Counted from the stretch's first letter, positions 7,780 to 16,765 are shown. The stretch: DNA of 64,000 nt from Halapricum hydrolyticum (GCF_025517535.1 NZ_JAOPKC010000001.1:502570-566569), one strand, 5' to 3'. Numbers and translations are program-made. Notes: a model not told the origin generated them from the sequence alone.

Positions 7780-10194
7780 CTACGGCTGGCGGGTCCAGAC
7801 GACGGCCTGGCCGTTGTCGAGTGCGACTTCCTGCAGGTCGGGATCGACACCCGGGGCGACCAGGGCGGGCTCCCAGCCCGAACCGGGAATCGCATCGTCG
7901 AGCGCCGTCGGTCCGACGGTCGTTTCGGGCCCTTCCATGTTCCCGACGAACAGGATCTGTTCGTCGCCATCGGGCGACCCCCGGAAGCCGTAGTAGACGA
8001 CGGTCCCGTCGACCGGGTGGACGTAGTCGAACACCTCGTCGCCGTCGACGTCGATGTCCTCCAACAGCCACGGCCGCTCCTGGCGGAACTGCCGGACGCG
8101 GTGCATGAACGCAGCACGATCGTCGTCGAGCGTGTCTAGCCAGTGTGAGAGGTTCGCGAACTCGTTGACGTCAGCCATCCAGGCCTCGCCGAAGCGTTCG
8201 AGGTCCGCTGCAGTCACTGCCTTCCCCGAAAGTGGGGATCCGAGCGCCTCGATGGTCGCCGCCATGTCCTCCAGCTCCCAGTCGGTGGCCTCGCCGACGT
8301 CGTGGAGGACGTGGACGAACTGGTCCAGGTCGTCGCGGTCGTTGACCCCCATCGCCTTCAGACGCCCGAAGAACCGGTCGTCGTCGTACAACTCGGCGGG
8401 GACGTGCCAATCGAGGAAGTTGTCCTCTTCGGCGACGACTTTGACGTTCCACTCGTCGTCGGTATCACGCATGAACGACCAGGGCGCGTGGGCGTTCGCA
8501 TTGAGGAAGTCCATCGGCACGCCCGGCAACAGACAGTGCAACAGCATGTTCGTCGAGGGCTGGTCGTAGGCCTCGTCGATGATCTCGGGGCCGTCCTCAC
8601 CCAGATAGGGGTTGATCGGATCCTCTTCCCAGCCCTTCGGGAGCGGCTGCTGGGTCCCCCGGCGCAGCGTGTCGTGGTTCGCGACGCCGGTGATCCAGTT
8701 GCTGCCGAAGTCCGCGACCTCGAAGACGCGCCACCACTTGCTCGCCCAAAAGGTCAGCAGGGCGGGCTTGTTGTGCGCGAAGGTGATCGGCGACCACTGG
8801 AAGCTGTGGGGGTGCTGTTTGATGAGTTCCCGATAGGTCGAAGCCAGTTCCCAGTCCCCGCGGGGCCAGGGCCGACCGTCCTCGTAGATCATCCAGGGTC
8901 GGTACTCGGTCCCGGCGACCTCCTGTGTGACCTCGTCCATCTCCGCGAGGAACTCGTCGTCGTGGAACAACTCGTCCGGGCCGGGGTCGTAGTACTTGAA
9001 GTCCTGTGCGCCGTCGACGCGGATGCCGTCGGCGCCGAAATCCATCTTCCGGCGCTGCAGATCCAGCACGATTGCCCGGACGACCGGATGCAGGTAGTCC
9101 AGTTCGAGCCCGTACATTCCCGGCCCCTCGATGAACGTCTCGTCGAGCAGTTCGTCTGCCCGACCTTCGGCGTGGCCGAGCGCGATGTCGAAGACGATCC
9201 GGATCGGCTCGGGCAGGTTGTGACACGCGGCGATGAAATCGACCAGTTCGTGTGGCCGGCCGGTCTCCAGGATCGCGGGGTTCGGGGCCGAGAACGCCCG
9301 GATGACGATGTCGTAGCCCCAGTTGATCAGGTCGGGCTGTTCGGCGACGAACTCGACCGTCTCGCCTCCTTCGAGCGCGACGCGATCGCCCTCGACCGAC
9401 CAGAAGTCGTGGTTCTCGCGGTGCTCGGTGATCGGCTCGACCGGCATCAGCTGGATCGCGTCGTAGCCCAGGTGGATCCGTTCGCCCGCCGTCAGGTCCT
9501 CGTCGCTCCGGAGCTTCTCGCCGATCCGTTCGTATCGCCGTGCGAGCCCGCCGAGCGAGCCGCTTTCAGTCGCCGTGCCGGGATGGACTTCGACCATGCT
9601 CGTCGCCGGGTCGACTCGCGGGAGCCCGTCGTCTTCGGTCGTGGGGATCGGTTCCTCGTCGGTGCCGAACTGTTCGAAGTATTCCCGATCGTCACGCTCG
9701 GCGTCGAGCGTGTCGAGATCGATCAGTTCCGCGGGCCCGAACACGCCGAACGGCACCGAGTACGCCATCGGATCCTGTACGGTGTGCCACTCGCCGTCCT
9801 GGCGGTAGACGAGCTGGTAGAGCGATCCGAACTGCTCGCGCGTCCCCGGAGTCATGCCCTCGACGACGGCCCAGTGATACTCGCCCTCCCGGTAGATCGG
9901 CAACCGATCGCGGCGGACCTCGATCCGCTGTTGATCGACGCCGTCTTCGAACACCTGCACGTCCTCTGTCGGCGTCAGTACCTCCAGATACACGTCCTCG
10001 TGGGGCACGCCCGCCTCGACGATCTCCGGCGTCCAGAACCCGACCTCGGTGACGCCGTCCTCGTAGTGTGCGCCCAGCCGGGCGACGATCTCTTTGGCTG
10101 CCTCGAAGTCGTCTTCGTGACGGTCGCGACAGTCTCGGTGCCACTCGCAGAGGGCCTCTGTGGCGTCTTCGAGCAAGGTGACTTCGGTGGTCAT
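7780..10194 (-). CDS. Glucosylglycerol hydrolase-like glycoside hydrolase
   Basis: 804 residues from the ATG at 10194; an earlier in-frame ATG at 10236 would lie above the operator and is not preferred. A large retaining-type glycosidase with a divergent (beta/alpha)8 barrel: LINWGYDIVIRAFSAPNPAI, GADGIRVDGAQDFKYYDPG (probable nucleophile Asp), WMIYEDGRPWPRG (candidate acid/base) and GVANHDTLRRGTQQP (HD motif). Length and motif order fit the GghA-type enzymes that cleave the osmolyte glucosylglycerol, rather than ordinary alpha-amylases. A palindromic operator lies immediately upstream and the amylosucrase gene diverges from it. The substrate is inferred from family memory; another alpha-glucoside is possible. 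Confidence 0.65.
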   Translation of the reverse strand: MTTEVTLLEDATEALCEWHRDCRDRHEDDFEAAKEIVARLGAHYEDGVTEVGFWTPEIVEAGVPHEDVYLEVLTPTEDVQVFEDGVDQQRIEVRRDRLPIYREGEYHWAVVEGMTPGTREQFGSLYQLVYRQDGEWHTVQDPMAYSVPFGVFGPAELIDLDTLDAERDDREYFEQFGTDEEPIPTTEDDGLPRVDPATSMVEVHPGTATESGSLGGLARRYERIGEKLRSDEDLTAGERIHLGYDAIQLMPVEPITEHRENHDFWSVEGDRVALEGGETVEFVAEQPDLINWGYDIVIRAFSAPNPAILETGRPHELVDFIAACHNLPEPIRIVFDIALGHAEGRADELLDETFIEGPGMYGLELDYLHPVVRAIVLDLQRRKMDFGADGIRVDGAQDFKYYDPGPDELFHDDEFLAEMDEVTQEVAGTEYRPWMIYEDGRPWPRGDWELASTYRELIKQHPHSFQWSPITFAHNKPALLTFWASKWWRVFEVADFGSNWITGVANHDTLRRGTQQPLPKGWEEDPINPYLGEDGPEIIDEAYDQPSTNMLLHCLLPGVPMDFLNANAHAPWSFMRDTDDEWNVKVVAEEDNFLDWHVPAELYDDDRFFGRLKAMGVNDRDDLDQFVHVLHDVGEATDWELEDMAATIEALGSPLSGKAVTAADLERFGEAWMADVNEFANLSHWLDTLDDDRAAFMHRVRQFRQERPWLLEDIDVDGDEVFDYVHPVDGTVVYYGFRGSPDGDEQILFVGNMEGPETTVGPTALDDAIPGSGWEPALVAPGVDPDLQEVALDNGQAVVWTRQP

Positions 10195-10197
10195 GCT

Positions 10198-10217
10198 GGT
10201 ACAACTCTTGTTGTACC
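10198..10217. promoter_or_regulatory. Perfect 8-bp-arm palindrome at the glucosylglycerol-hydrolase start
   Basis: GGTACAAC-TCTT-GTTGTACC, only 3 bp upstream of the ATG at 10194. The core GTACAA-N6-TTGTAC matches repeats elsewhere in this cluster. This close to the start of a probable leaderless gene it would block transcription, so it looks like a repressor operator. Confidence 0.65.
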
Positions 10218-10285
10218 CGACGTCGGCCACCAGCATAAAAACCGGGGGCGATCTTCCGCTCGTGAGAGGTCACGTCACCACACCC

Positions 10286-10304
10286 GTTGTAAAGAATTTT
10301 GTTC
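10286..10304 (+). promoter_or_regulatory. GTTGTAAA motif in the amylosucrase promoter
   Basis: GTTGTAAAGAATTTTGTTC lies 21-40 bp before the amylosucrase ATG (10326), over the expected TATA position. It shares the GTTGTAAA half-site with the other promoters of the cluster, but its second half is degenerate. Confidence 0.4.
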
Positions 10305-10325
10305 CGGGGGCGACAATAACGTAGT

Positions 10326-12578
10326 ATGAACACGAGCGAGCGGGAGTTGCCGATCGAGGCGTGGCCTCCGGACGACCCCGTCGAGACGCTCCAGTCGTTT
10401 CTGGCGGATCGGTACGGAGATCGCCCGGATACGGTTCAGGAGCGAATCGAACGCCAGTTACCCGCGCTCTGGCGGGCCTACACCGAGGTTTACGGTGACG
10501 ATCGCGAGTCCGTCACGTGGCTGCTCGGGGCGGTCGAGGCGGCGGTCGAGGCGTTCGACGAGCGGCCCGACCGATTGCGTTCGCTGGATCGATCGCGCGC
10601 CGATGTCGACGACTGGTTTCAGGACCCCGAGGAGGTCGGCTACATGTGCTATGTCGATTTGTTCGCAGGCGATCTCGAGGGCGTCCGCGAGAAGATCCCC
10701 TATCTGAAAGAGCTCGGCGTGACCTATCTCCACCTCATGCCGCTGCTGGAGCCGCGGGAGGGGCGCAACGACGGCGGCTACGCCGTGAAAGACTACCGGT
10801 CGGTCGACCCCGACCTGGGCACGATGGAGGACCTGCGTGAACTGGCCGCCGACCTGCAAGACGAGGGGATCAAACTCGCGCTGGACTTCGTGATGAATCA
10901 CACCGCTCGCGAACACGAGTGGGCACAGGCCGCGATGGACGGCGACGAGCGGTTCGAGGACTTCTATCTGACCTTCGAGGACCGCGAACTTCCCGACCAG
11001 TACGAGCAGACGCTCCCGGAGGTGTTCCCGGACTTCGCGCCGGGGAACTTCACCTACGTCGACGATCTGGAGCAGTGGGTCTGGACGAGTTTCTACGACT
11101 TCCAGTGGGACCTCGATTACACGAATCCCGACGTGTTCGTCCAGATGTTCCGCGAGATGGCGTTTCTCGCGAACGTCGGGACCGACGTGCTCCGGCTGGA
11201 CGCCGTCCCGTTCCTCTGGAAGGAACTCGGGACCGATTGCCGGAACCTGGAGGAGGCTCACTGGATCCTGCGGGCCTACCGGGCGCTGATGCGGATCGCC
11301 GCGCCGGGCGTGCTATTCAAAGCCGAGGCCATCGTCGCCCCAGAGGAAACGATCAAATACCTCGGCACGGGCGGCTACGAGGGCGAGGAGTGTGACATCG
11401 CCTACAACGCGCCGCTGATGGCTCACCTCTGGCACGCGCTGGCCAGCGAGAACACCCGGTTGCTCGAGCAGGCTCTCGAAGAGCTCCCGCCGACGCCCGA
11501 GGGGGCCTCCTGGCTCAACTACGTCCGGTGTCACGACGACATCGGCTGGGGCCTGGACGACGAGGACGTCCGCGCGGTCGGCCAGGACCCGACCAGCACG
11601 CGCAAGTTCTGTTCGGACTTCTACGCGGGCGATCACCCCGACAGCTACGCCGAGGGGTATCGCTTCCAGGAGGAACCGACCGGCGTCGCCCGGACATCCG
11701 GGACAGCGGCGGCGTTGACTGGCCTCCAGAAAGCCCGCGTCGAGGGCGACCCTGAAGACGTCGACGCGGCGATCCAGCGGTACCTGCTCATGCACCAGGC
11801 CGCATTCGTCATGCAGGGAATGCCGCTGCTCTATAGCGGCGACGAGGTCGCCCAGCTGAACGACTTCTCGTATCTGAACAACCCGATCAAGGCAGAAGAC
11901 AACCGCTGGGTGCACCGCTCGCCGATGAACTGGGACGCCGCCGAGCGCCGCACCCTGGAGGGGTCGGTCGAACAGCGCGTCTTCGAGGGAATCAAGCGGC
12001 TCTCGGCGGTCCGAGAAGGTCGGCAAGCGTTGCACCACCGTGGCGAAGAGATCGTTCACGACGTGCCGAACGATTCGGTGTTCGTCGTCGAGCGCGCACA
12101 CGACGGCGAGCACCTGCTCGCGGTCTCGAACTTCTCGGGGGAGTCGAGGGCGGTCGCCTTCGAGGACCTCCCCGAGCCCTGGGACGCCGGGAGCTACCAC
12201 GAGATTATCCGCGAGGAGACCGCCGTCTACCCCGATGGCCGGATCCTCCTGGAACCGTACGGCTATCGGTGGCTCGAACCGACCGACGCTGCGCCCGGCG
12301 AGGCGGTGTCGACGCACGTCGAGATCGATGTCGAGACCGAGTACGGCGAGGAGGTGTTCCTGACCGGCGATCAGGAGGCACTTGGCAACTGGGACGTCGA
12401 GTCGGCCGTCCCGCTATCCGGCGAGGACTATCCGACCTGGGAGGGTGAGTTCGACCTCCCCGAGGGGACCTACGTCGAGTTCGAGTGGCTGAAAAAACGC
12501 GACGGCGAACCGATCGAGTGGTCCGGGGACCGTTACTTCACGAAAGCCGGCTGGGACACCGCCTGGCTGCTGGAGTGA
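10326..12578 (+). CDS. Amylosucrase (GH13) with C-terminal CBM20 starch-binding domain
   Basis: 750 residues. After an N-terminal helical domain, the barrel follows amylosucrase closely: EVGYMCYVDLFAGDL, FVMNHTAREHEW, VLRLDAVPFLWKELGTDCRN (nucleophile Asp near residue 292), FKAEAIVAPEE (acid/base Glu near 333) and YVRCHDDIGW (His-Asp near 402). The enzyme splits sucrose and adds glucose to a glucan, releasing fructose. Residues ~655-750 (ETEYGEEVFLTGDQEALGNWD...) are a CBM20-like module that bacterial amylosucrases lack, suggesting attachment to its glucan. It diverges from the glucosylglycerol-hydrolase-like gene and converges on treS. The family is well supported; the CBM call is good. Confidence 0.85.
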   Translation: MNTSERELPIEAWPPDDPVETLQSFLADRYGDRPDTVQERIERQLPALWRAYTEVYGDDRESVTWLLGAVEAAVEAFDERPDRLRSLDRSRADVDDWFQDPEEVGYMCYVDLFAGDLEGVREKIPYLKELGVTYLHLMPLLEPREGRNDGGYAVKDYRSVDPDLGTMEDLRELAADLQDEGIKLALDFVMNHTAREHEWAQAAMDGDERFEDFYLTFEDRELPDQYEQTLPEVFPDFAPGNFTYVDDLEQWVWTSFYDFQWDLDYTNPDVFVQMFREMAFLANVGTDVLRLDAVPFLWKELGTDCRNLEEAHWILRAYRALMRIAAPGVLFKAEAIVAPEETIKYLGTGGYEGEECDIAYNAPLMAHLWHALASENTRLLEQALEELPPTPEGASWLNYVRCHDDIGWGLDDEDVRAVGQDPTSTRKFCSDFYAGDHPDSYAEGYRFQEEPTGVARTSGTAAALTGLQKARVEGDPEDVDAAIQRYLLMHQAAFVMQGMPLLYSGDEVAQLNDFSYLNNPIKAEDNRWVHRSPMNWDAAERRTLEGSVEQRVFEGIKRLSAVREGRQALHHRGEEIVHDVPNDSVFVVERAHDGEHLLAVSNFSGESRAVAFEDLPEPWDAGSYHEIIREETAVYPDGRILLEPYGYRWLEPTDAAPGEAVSTHVEIDVETEYGEEVFLTGDQEALGNWDVESAVPLSGEDYPTWEGEFDLPEGTYVEFEWLKKRDGEPIEWSGDRYFTKAGWDTAWLLE

Positions 12579-12628
12579 ACCGGTCCACAGCGACGATTTC
12601 GAGTCGTCGGTCGCGGACGTGACTGTTC

Positions 12629-14296
12629 TCAGGGCTGTCCGAGCGGGACGCGCTCACCCTCGCTGTCGCCACGGACCCAGATGTAGTCGTAGCCGTCCAG
12701 ATAGAACGTCATCGGGCCGTCTTCCTCGAAGTCGTAGTGGCCGGGGCCGAGCAGGTCGGCCGTCGCGCCCCACGGCAGACCGGGGTCGATGGTCACCTCG
12801 CGGTACTCCCCGGAGAGGTTGTGCGCCGTGATCAGCACGGTGTCTTCGTACTCGGCCCGGAACACCCAGACGTCGTCGGCTTCGACCGGGACCTGTCCGA
12901 ACTCGCCCTTCCAGAGTTCCGAACAGAGCGAGCGCGTGTGTGCGAGGGCGGCGACCCGGTTGTACAGCGAATAGGGTTCGCCGAGCTGGTCGGCGACGTT
13001 GATCTCCCGGTAGCTGAACTCGCCCTCGTCGATGACAGGGAGGATGAGATCATCGGCGTCGGCCGTCGAGAAGCCGGCGTTGCGGTCGTCGGACCACTGC
13101 ATCGGCGTCCGGACCGGGTCGCGCTCCTCCAGCGAGAGGTCCTCGCCCATCCCGATCTCGTCGCCGGCCAGGATGACAGGCGACCCCGGCAAGGAGAACA
13201 TGAGGCTGTGGGCCATCGCGATGCGATCGGGGTTGTTCTCGAAGATGCCGGCGGTCCGGCGCGCGTGGCCGCGCTCGAAGATCCAGGCGTCCTCGTCGTC
13301 GGGGTTGAACAGCTCCTTGGCGTGCCAGAAGGCGTCGTCGGGCAGCTTCAGCAGGTTCAGCTCGTCGAAGTTCCGCAGGAAGTTCGCCCACTGGCCGTTC
13401 TCGAAGACGTCGTAGGGCAGGATGTCGAACAACCGTTCCAGCGGCCAGGTGTCCTCGATCCCGAGCGCGTACACCAGATGTGCGTTGCCGACGAAGTTGA
13501 GCTGGAGGTCGAACTCGTCGCTGTCGCCGAAGTAATCGCCCAGCAGTTCCGGCTGGTCGTCGGCCTCCGCCAGCAAGACCGCGTCTGCTTTCTTCTCGCG
13601 GACGGTCTGGTTGAGCCGCCGGAAGAAGGCATGCGGATCGTCGAGTTCGTGGCCGTCTTCGCCCTTCCGGAAGGTCATCGGCGCAACGGCGTCGACCCGG
13701 AAGCCGTCGACGCCCTGTTCGAGCCAGAACTCCAGAATGTCCTCGACCTCGGACTGGAGTTGTGGATTGGCGATATCCAGATCGGGCTGGTAGTGATAGA
13801 ACTGGTGGAAGTAGTGAGCGTCGGCCACCTCGTCGTAGCTCCAGACGCCGTCCTCGTGCTCGGGGAAGATGTTGACCGTCGAGTAGGCCGACTCGGGGTC
13901 GTCGGTCCAGCAGTAAAACTCGCGGTATTTCGAGTCGGGGTCCTCGCGGGCGCGCTGGAACCACTCGTGCTGGTCGGAGGTGTGGTTGAAGATCATGTCG
14001 ATCAGCACGCGGATGTCCCGATCGTGGGCTTCTTCGACGACCGCCCGGAAGTCTTCTAGAGTCCCCAGCCGGTCGTCGACGTCGTAGTGGTCGGCCACGT
14101 CGTAGCCGTTATCACGCATCGGGCTCGGATAGAACGGCAACAACCAGATGGCGTCGACACCCAGCCGGTCGAGGTAGTCCAGCCGCTGGCGCAACCCCTC
14201 GAAATCGCCCCAGCCGTCACCATCGGCGTCGTAAAATCGCTTGACGTCAAGTTCGTACAGTACAGCGTCCCGGAACCACTCAGGTTGGTCTATCAT
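12629..14296 (-). CDS. Trehalose synthase-like GH13 enzyme
   Basis: 555 residues from the ATG at 14296 (MIDQPEWFRDAVLYELDVKRF). Trehalose-synthase hallmarks: WLLPFYPSPMRDNGYDVADHYDV, MIFNHTSDQHEWFQ, GVDGFRVDAVAPM (nucleophile), LLAEADDQPELLGDYFGD (acid/base) and SPVILAGDEIGMGEDL. TreS interconverts maltose and trehalose intramolecularly; an alpha-glucosidase or glucanotransferase of the same clade cannot be excluded. The C-terminal ~90 residues are the usual beta domain. An inverted repeat of the TTACAA type lies 22-42 bp upstream. It converges on amylosucrase and diverges from the GfcR-like regulator. Confidence 0.75.
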   Translation of the reverse strand: MIDQPEWFRDAVLYELDVKRFYDADGDGWGDFEGLRQRLDYLDRLGVDAIWLLPFYPSPMRDNGYDVADHYDVDDRLGTLEDFRAVVEEAHDRDIRVLIDMIFNHTSDQHEWFQRAREDPDSKYREFYCWTDDPESAYSTVNIFPEHEDGVWSYDEVADAHYFHQFYHYQPDLDIANPQLQSEVEDILEFWLEQGVDGFRVDAVAPMTFRKGEDGHELDDPHAFFRRLNQTVREKKADAVLLAEADDQPELLGDYFGDSDEFDLQLNFVGNAHLVYALGIEDTWPLERLFDILPYDVFENGQWANFLRNFDELNLLKLPDDAFWHAKELFNPDDEDAWIFERGHARRTAGIFENNPDRIAMAHSLMFSLPGSPVILAGDEIGMGEDLSLEERDPVRTPMQWSDDRNAGFSTADADDLILPVIDEGEFSYREINVADQLGEPYSLYNRVAALAHTRSLCSELWKGEFGQVPVEADDVWVFRAEYEDTVLITAHNLSGEYREVTIDPGLPWGATADLLGPGHYDFEEDGPMTFYLDGYDYIWVRGDSEGERVPLGQP

Positions 14297-14317
14297 CGTT
14301 CGTCCCTTGGCTAGTAG

Positions 14318-14338
14318 TTTACAATACCTGTTGTTAAA
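14318..14338. promoter_or_regulatory. TTACAA-N6-TTGTTA inverted repeat upstream of the treS-like gene
   Basis: Core TTACAA-TACCTG-TTGTTA at 14319-14336 within this span, 22 bp before the ATG at 14296, overlapping the expected TATA region. It is one base from a perfect TTACAA-N6-TTGTAA repeat. Confidence 0.55.
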
Positions 14339-14410
14339 TATTACGGGGCGTGAGGGGAGCGAGACGAGACCACAGGTGGTTTTATCCTCGGCGGCCGAAC
14401 GGGCGAACGA

Positions 14411-15031
14411 ATGAAGTCTACCGACGAACTCATCGACAGTGCGGGCGAGCTTGCAGACCGTGGCCTCTCGAAGGGGGAAATCGCCGACGAGCTGAACGTT
14501 TCCCGGGAGACGGCCAGCTGGCTCGTCGAACAGAGCGGCGAAGGGTCCGTCGAATCCACCGAAGCGGCCAGCCCGACGGACGTCCACGTCGACTGGAGCG
14601 CGATCGGCCGGGACAGCAAGCGCCTGACGCACGTCGGGATCGCGATGGCGGATCTGCTGGCTGACGAAGGCGACGAGGTCGATCTGACCGTCGGAATCGG
14701 CAAGTCCGGCGGCCCGCTGGCGACGGTCATCAGCCGGGAACTGGACACCGATCTCAGCGTGTACCTGCCCAGCAAGTACCAGTGGAACGACGAGGGCGAG
14801 AGCGGGTCAGGTTCGTTCTCGCGGAACTTCGCGTCGATCCGCGATCGGCAGTGTTACGTCGTCGACGACAACATCGACACCGGCCAGACGATGACCGAGA
14901 CGATCCAGCACATCCGCGATCGTGGCGGCGACGTCGACGCGGCGGTCGTCCTCACCGACAAGCACGGTGAAGACGAGATCCTCGGTGTTCCGGTGTACTC
15001 GATGGTCGAGATCGTCCAGATGCAGGACTAG
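14411..15031 (+). CDS. GfcR-like regulator: HTH plus phosphoribosyltransferase domain
   Basis: 206 residues. Residues ~1-45 hold a helix-turn-helix (LADRGLSKGEIADELNVSRE). Residues ~65-205 are an orotate-phosphoribosyltransferase-like fold with GIGKSGGPLATVI and the PRPP-binding loop CYVVDDNIDTGQTMTET. Such proteins were long annotated as PyrE-like; the Haloferax member GfcR is a transcriptional activator of sugar-degradation genes. Sitting between the treS-like gene and an alpha-glucosidase gene, it is a natural local regulator. Divergent from treS (114 bp) and convergent with the alpha-glucosidase (10 bp). DNA targets are unknown. Confidence 0.8.
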   Translation: MKSTDELIDSAGELADRGLSKGEIADELNVSRETASWLVEQSGEGSVESTEAASPTDVHVDWSAIGRDSKRLTHVGIAMADLLADEGDEVDLTVGIGKSGGPLATVISRELDTDLSVYLPSKYQWNDEGESGSGSFSRNFASIRDRQCYVVDDNIDTGQTMTETIQHIRDRGGDVDAAVVLTDKHGEDEILGVPVYSMVEIVQMQD

Positions 15032-15041
15032 CGAGAGGGGC

Positions 15042-16724
15042 TCAGAGCCGGTAGATCCGCGCCTCGTACGGCCGGAGCGCGCTATCGAGGCGCGCCTCGG
15101 CGTCCTCGTAGTTCCCGATCAACAGCGTCGGGTTCTCGATCGACAGCGACGGCGGCGACCGCTCGCCGTCGCTCCAGTTCAACACGACCAGCAACTGGTC
15201 GTCTTCGAGCGTTCGGGTGAACGCGTACAGCGGATCCGGCGTTTCGACGAGGTCGTACTCGCCGTAGACGAGCGTCTGTTCGTCGTGACGCAGGTCGACC
15301 AGCTCGCGATAGTACTGCCAGACCGACCGGTCGGCCGAACGAGACGCCTCGACGTTGATCTCGGTGTAGTTATTGTTGACCTTGATCCAGGGGTCGCCGT
15401 CTGTGAACCCGGCGTTGTCCTCGCCCGACCACTGCATCGGCGTGCGCGCATTGTCGCGCGAGCGGTAGTTCACCACGTCACGGATCTCCTCGTAGCTGTC
15501 GATCTCGCCCTCTTCGAGCATGATCTCGACGGGGCGGCGCGTATCAACGTCGCGGGTCTCCTCCAGCGATTCGAAGTCGGCGTTGGTCATGCCGATCTCC
15601 TGACCCTGGTAGACGTACGGCGTGCCCCGAAGGCCGAACAGGAGCGTTCCGAGCATCGTCGCCGACTCGTAGCGATACTGCTCGTCGTCGCCGAACCGGG
15701 AGACGACCCGCGGCTGGTCGTGATTCTCCCAGTAGAGACCGTCCCAGCTGGTCTCGTCGAGTCCGGTCTGCCACTCGGTGAAGATCTCCTCGAAGTCCGA
15801 CACCGACCACTCGCCGACGTCCCACCGTCCCTCCGGACCGAAGTCGATGAACGTGTGATCGAAGTGAAAGACCATGTTGAGGCCGTCGCCGTCGGCGCCG
15901 AGATATGCGTTCGCGGTCTCGACGTCGAGGTCGACCATCTCGCCGACGGTCATCACGTCGTAGTGAGCGAACGTCTCCTCGTAGAGGCCGCGCAGGTACT
16001 CGTGAATACGGGGGCCGTCGACGAAGTGCTCGTGTCCGGTCGGATATCCCGCGACTTCGCCGTCAGGGTACCCCTCCGGCTTCGAGAGGAGGTTAATCAC
16101 GTCCATCCGGAACCCGTCGATCCCCCTCTCGAGCCACCAGTTGACCACGTCGTAGATCGCTTCCCGGACGTCGGGATTGCGCCAGTTCAGGTCGGGCTGT
16201 TTCTCGTCGAAGAGATGCAGATACCACGCCTCGCGGGTCTCGTCGTAGCTCCAGGCCGGGCCGCCGAAGTACGACTCCCAGTTGTTCGGGGGCTTGTCGG
16301 GGTCGCCCTCGACCCAGTGATAGTAGTCCGCGTAGCCGTCTTCCTCGCGGCGTGATTTCTGGAACCACTCGTGTTCGTCGGAGGTGTGGTTGACGACGAG
16401 ATCCATCACGAGTTTGATGTCGCGGGCGTGCAGCGCTTCGAGCAGCCGCTCCCAGTCGGCCATCGCCCCCATCTCGTCCATGATCGACCGATAGTCGCGG
16501 ATGTCGTAGCCGTTGTCCGCGTTCGGCGAATCGTAGACCGGGCAGAGCCAGACGACGTCGATCCCCAGTTCGTCGAGATAGTCGACTTTCTCGATAATTC
16601 CGGGAATGTCGCCGACGCCGTCGCCGTCGCTGTCGTTGAAACTGCGCGGATAGATCTGGTAGACGACCGCCTCCTTCCACCAGGCGCGCTCGATTCCGGC
16701 TGTGTCGTCGACTTCGCTGTCCAT
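15042..16724 (-). CDS. Alpha-glucosidase (GH13, oligo-1,6-glucosidase type), copy 1
   Basis: 560 residues. Opens WWKEAVVYQIYPRSFNDSDG, typical of GH13 alpha-glucosidases. Conserved regions: DLVVNHTSDEHEWF, GIDGFRMDVINLLSK (nucleophile Asp), VMTVGEMVDL (acid/base Glu) and WENHDQPRVVSRFG (His-Asp). ARTPMQWSGEDNAGFT is the usual late motif, and the end is RPYEARIYRL. It hydrolyses maltose, isomaltose or similar oligosaccharides in the cytoplasm (no signal peptide). Closely paralogous to the gene at 17085-18785, separated by a 360 bp segment with mobile-element debris. A motif with TTTACAAC lies 15 bp upstream of the start. Confidence 0.88.
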   Translation of the reverse strand: MDSEVDDTAGIERAWWKEAVVYQIYPRSFNDSDGDGVGDIPGIIEKVDYLDELGIDVVWLCPVYDSPNADNGYDIRDYRSIMDEMGAMADWERLLEALHARDIKLVMDLVVNHTSDEHEWFQKSRREEDGYADYYHWVEGDPDKPPNNWESYFGGPAWSYDETREAWYLHLFDEKQPDLNWRNPDVREAIYDVVNWWLERGIDGFRMDVINLLSKPEGYPDGEVAGYPTGHEHFVDGPRIHEYLRGLYEETFAHYDVMTVGEMVDLDVETANAYLGADGDGLNMVFHFDHTFIDFGPEGRWDVGEWSVSDFEEIFTEWQTGLDETSWDGLYWENHDQPRVVSRFGDDEQYRYESATMLGTLLFGLRGTPYVYQGQEIGMTNADFESLEETRDVDTRRPVEIMLEEGEIDSYEEIRDVVNYRSRDNARTPMQWSGEDNAGFTDGDPWIKVNNNYTEINVEASRSADRSVWQYYRELVDLRHDEQTLVYGEYDLVETPDPLYAFTRTLEDDQLLVVLNWSDGERSPPSLSIENPTLLIGNYEDAEARLDSALRPYEARIYRL

Positions 16725-16732
16725 AGTTGTCT

Positions 16733-16765
16733 GTGGTTATTTACAACATTTGTAGTTTACCACAT
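16733..16765. promoter_or_regulatory. TTTACAAC/TTTGTAG motif upstream of alpha-glucosidase 1
   Basis: TTTACAACATTTGTAG at 16740-16755, flanked by GTGGT on the left and ACCAC on the right, forms a nested imperfect palindrome 8-41 bp before the ATG at 16724. It belongs to the TTACAA/TTGTAA motif family of this cluster, but the central spacing is 3 rather than 6. Confidence 0.45.

Noticed and set aside
8302..10329. 675-codon plus-strand frame
   Set aside because: Antisense of the glucosylglycerol-hydrolase-like gene; Val/Asp/Glu-rich without motifs, a usual mirror of acidic haloarchaeal proteins.
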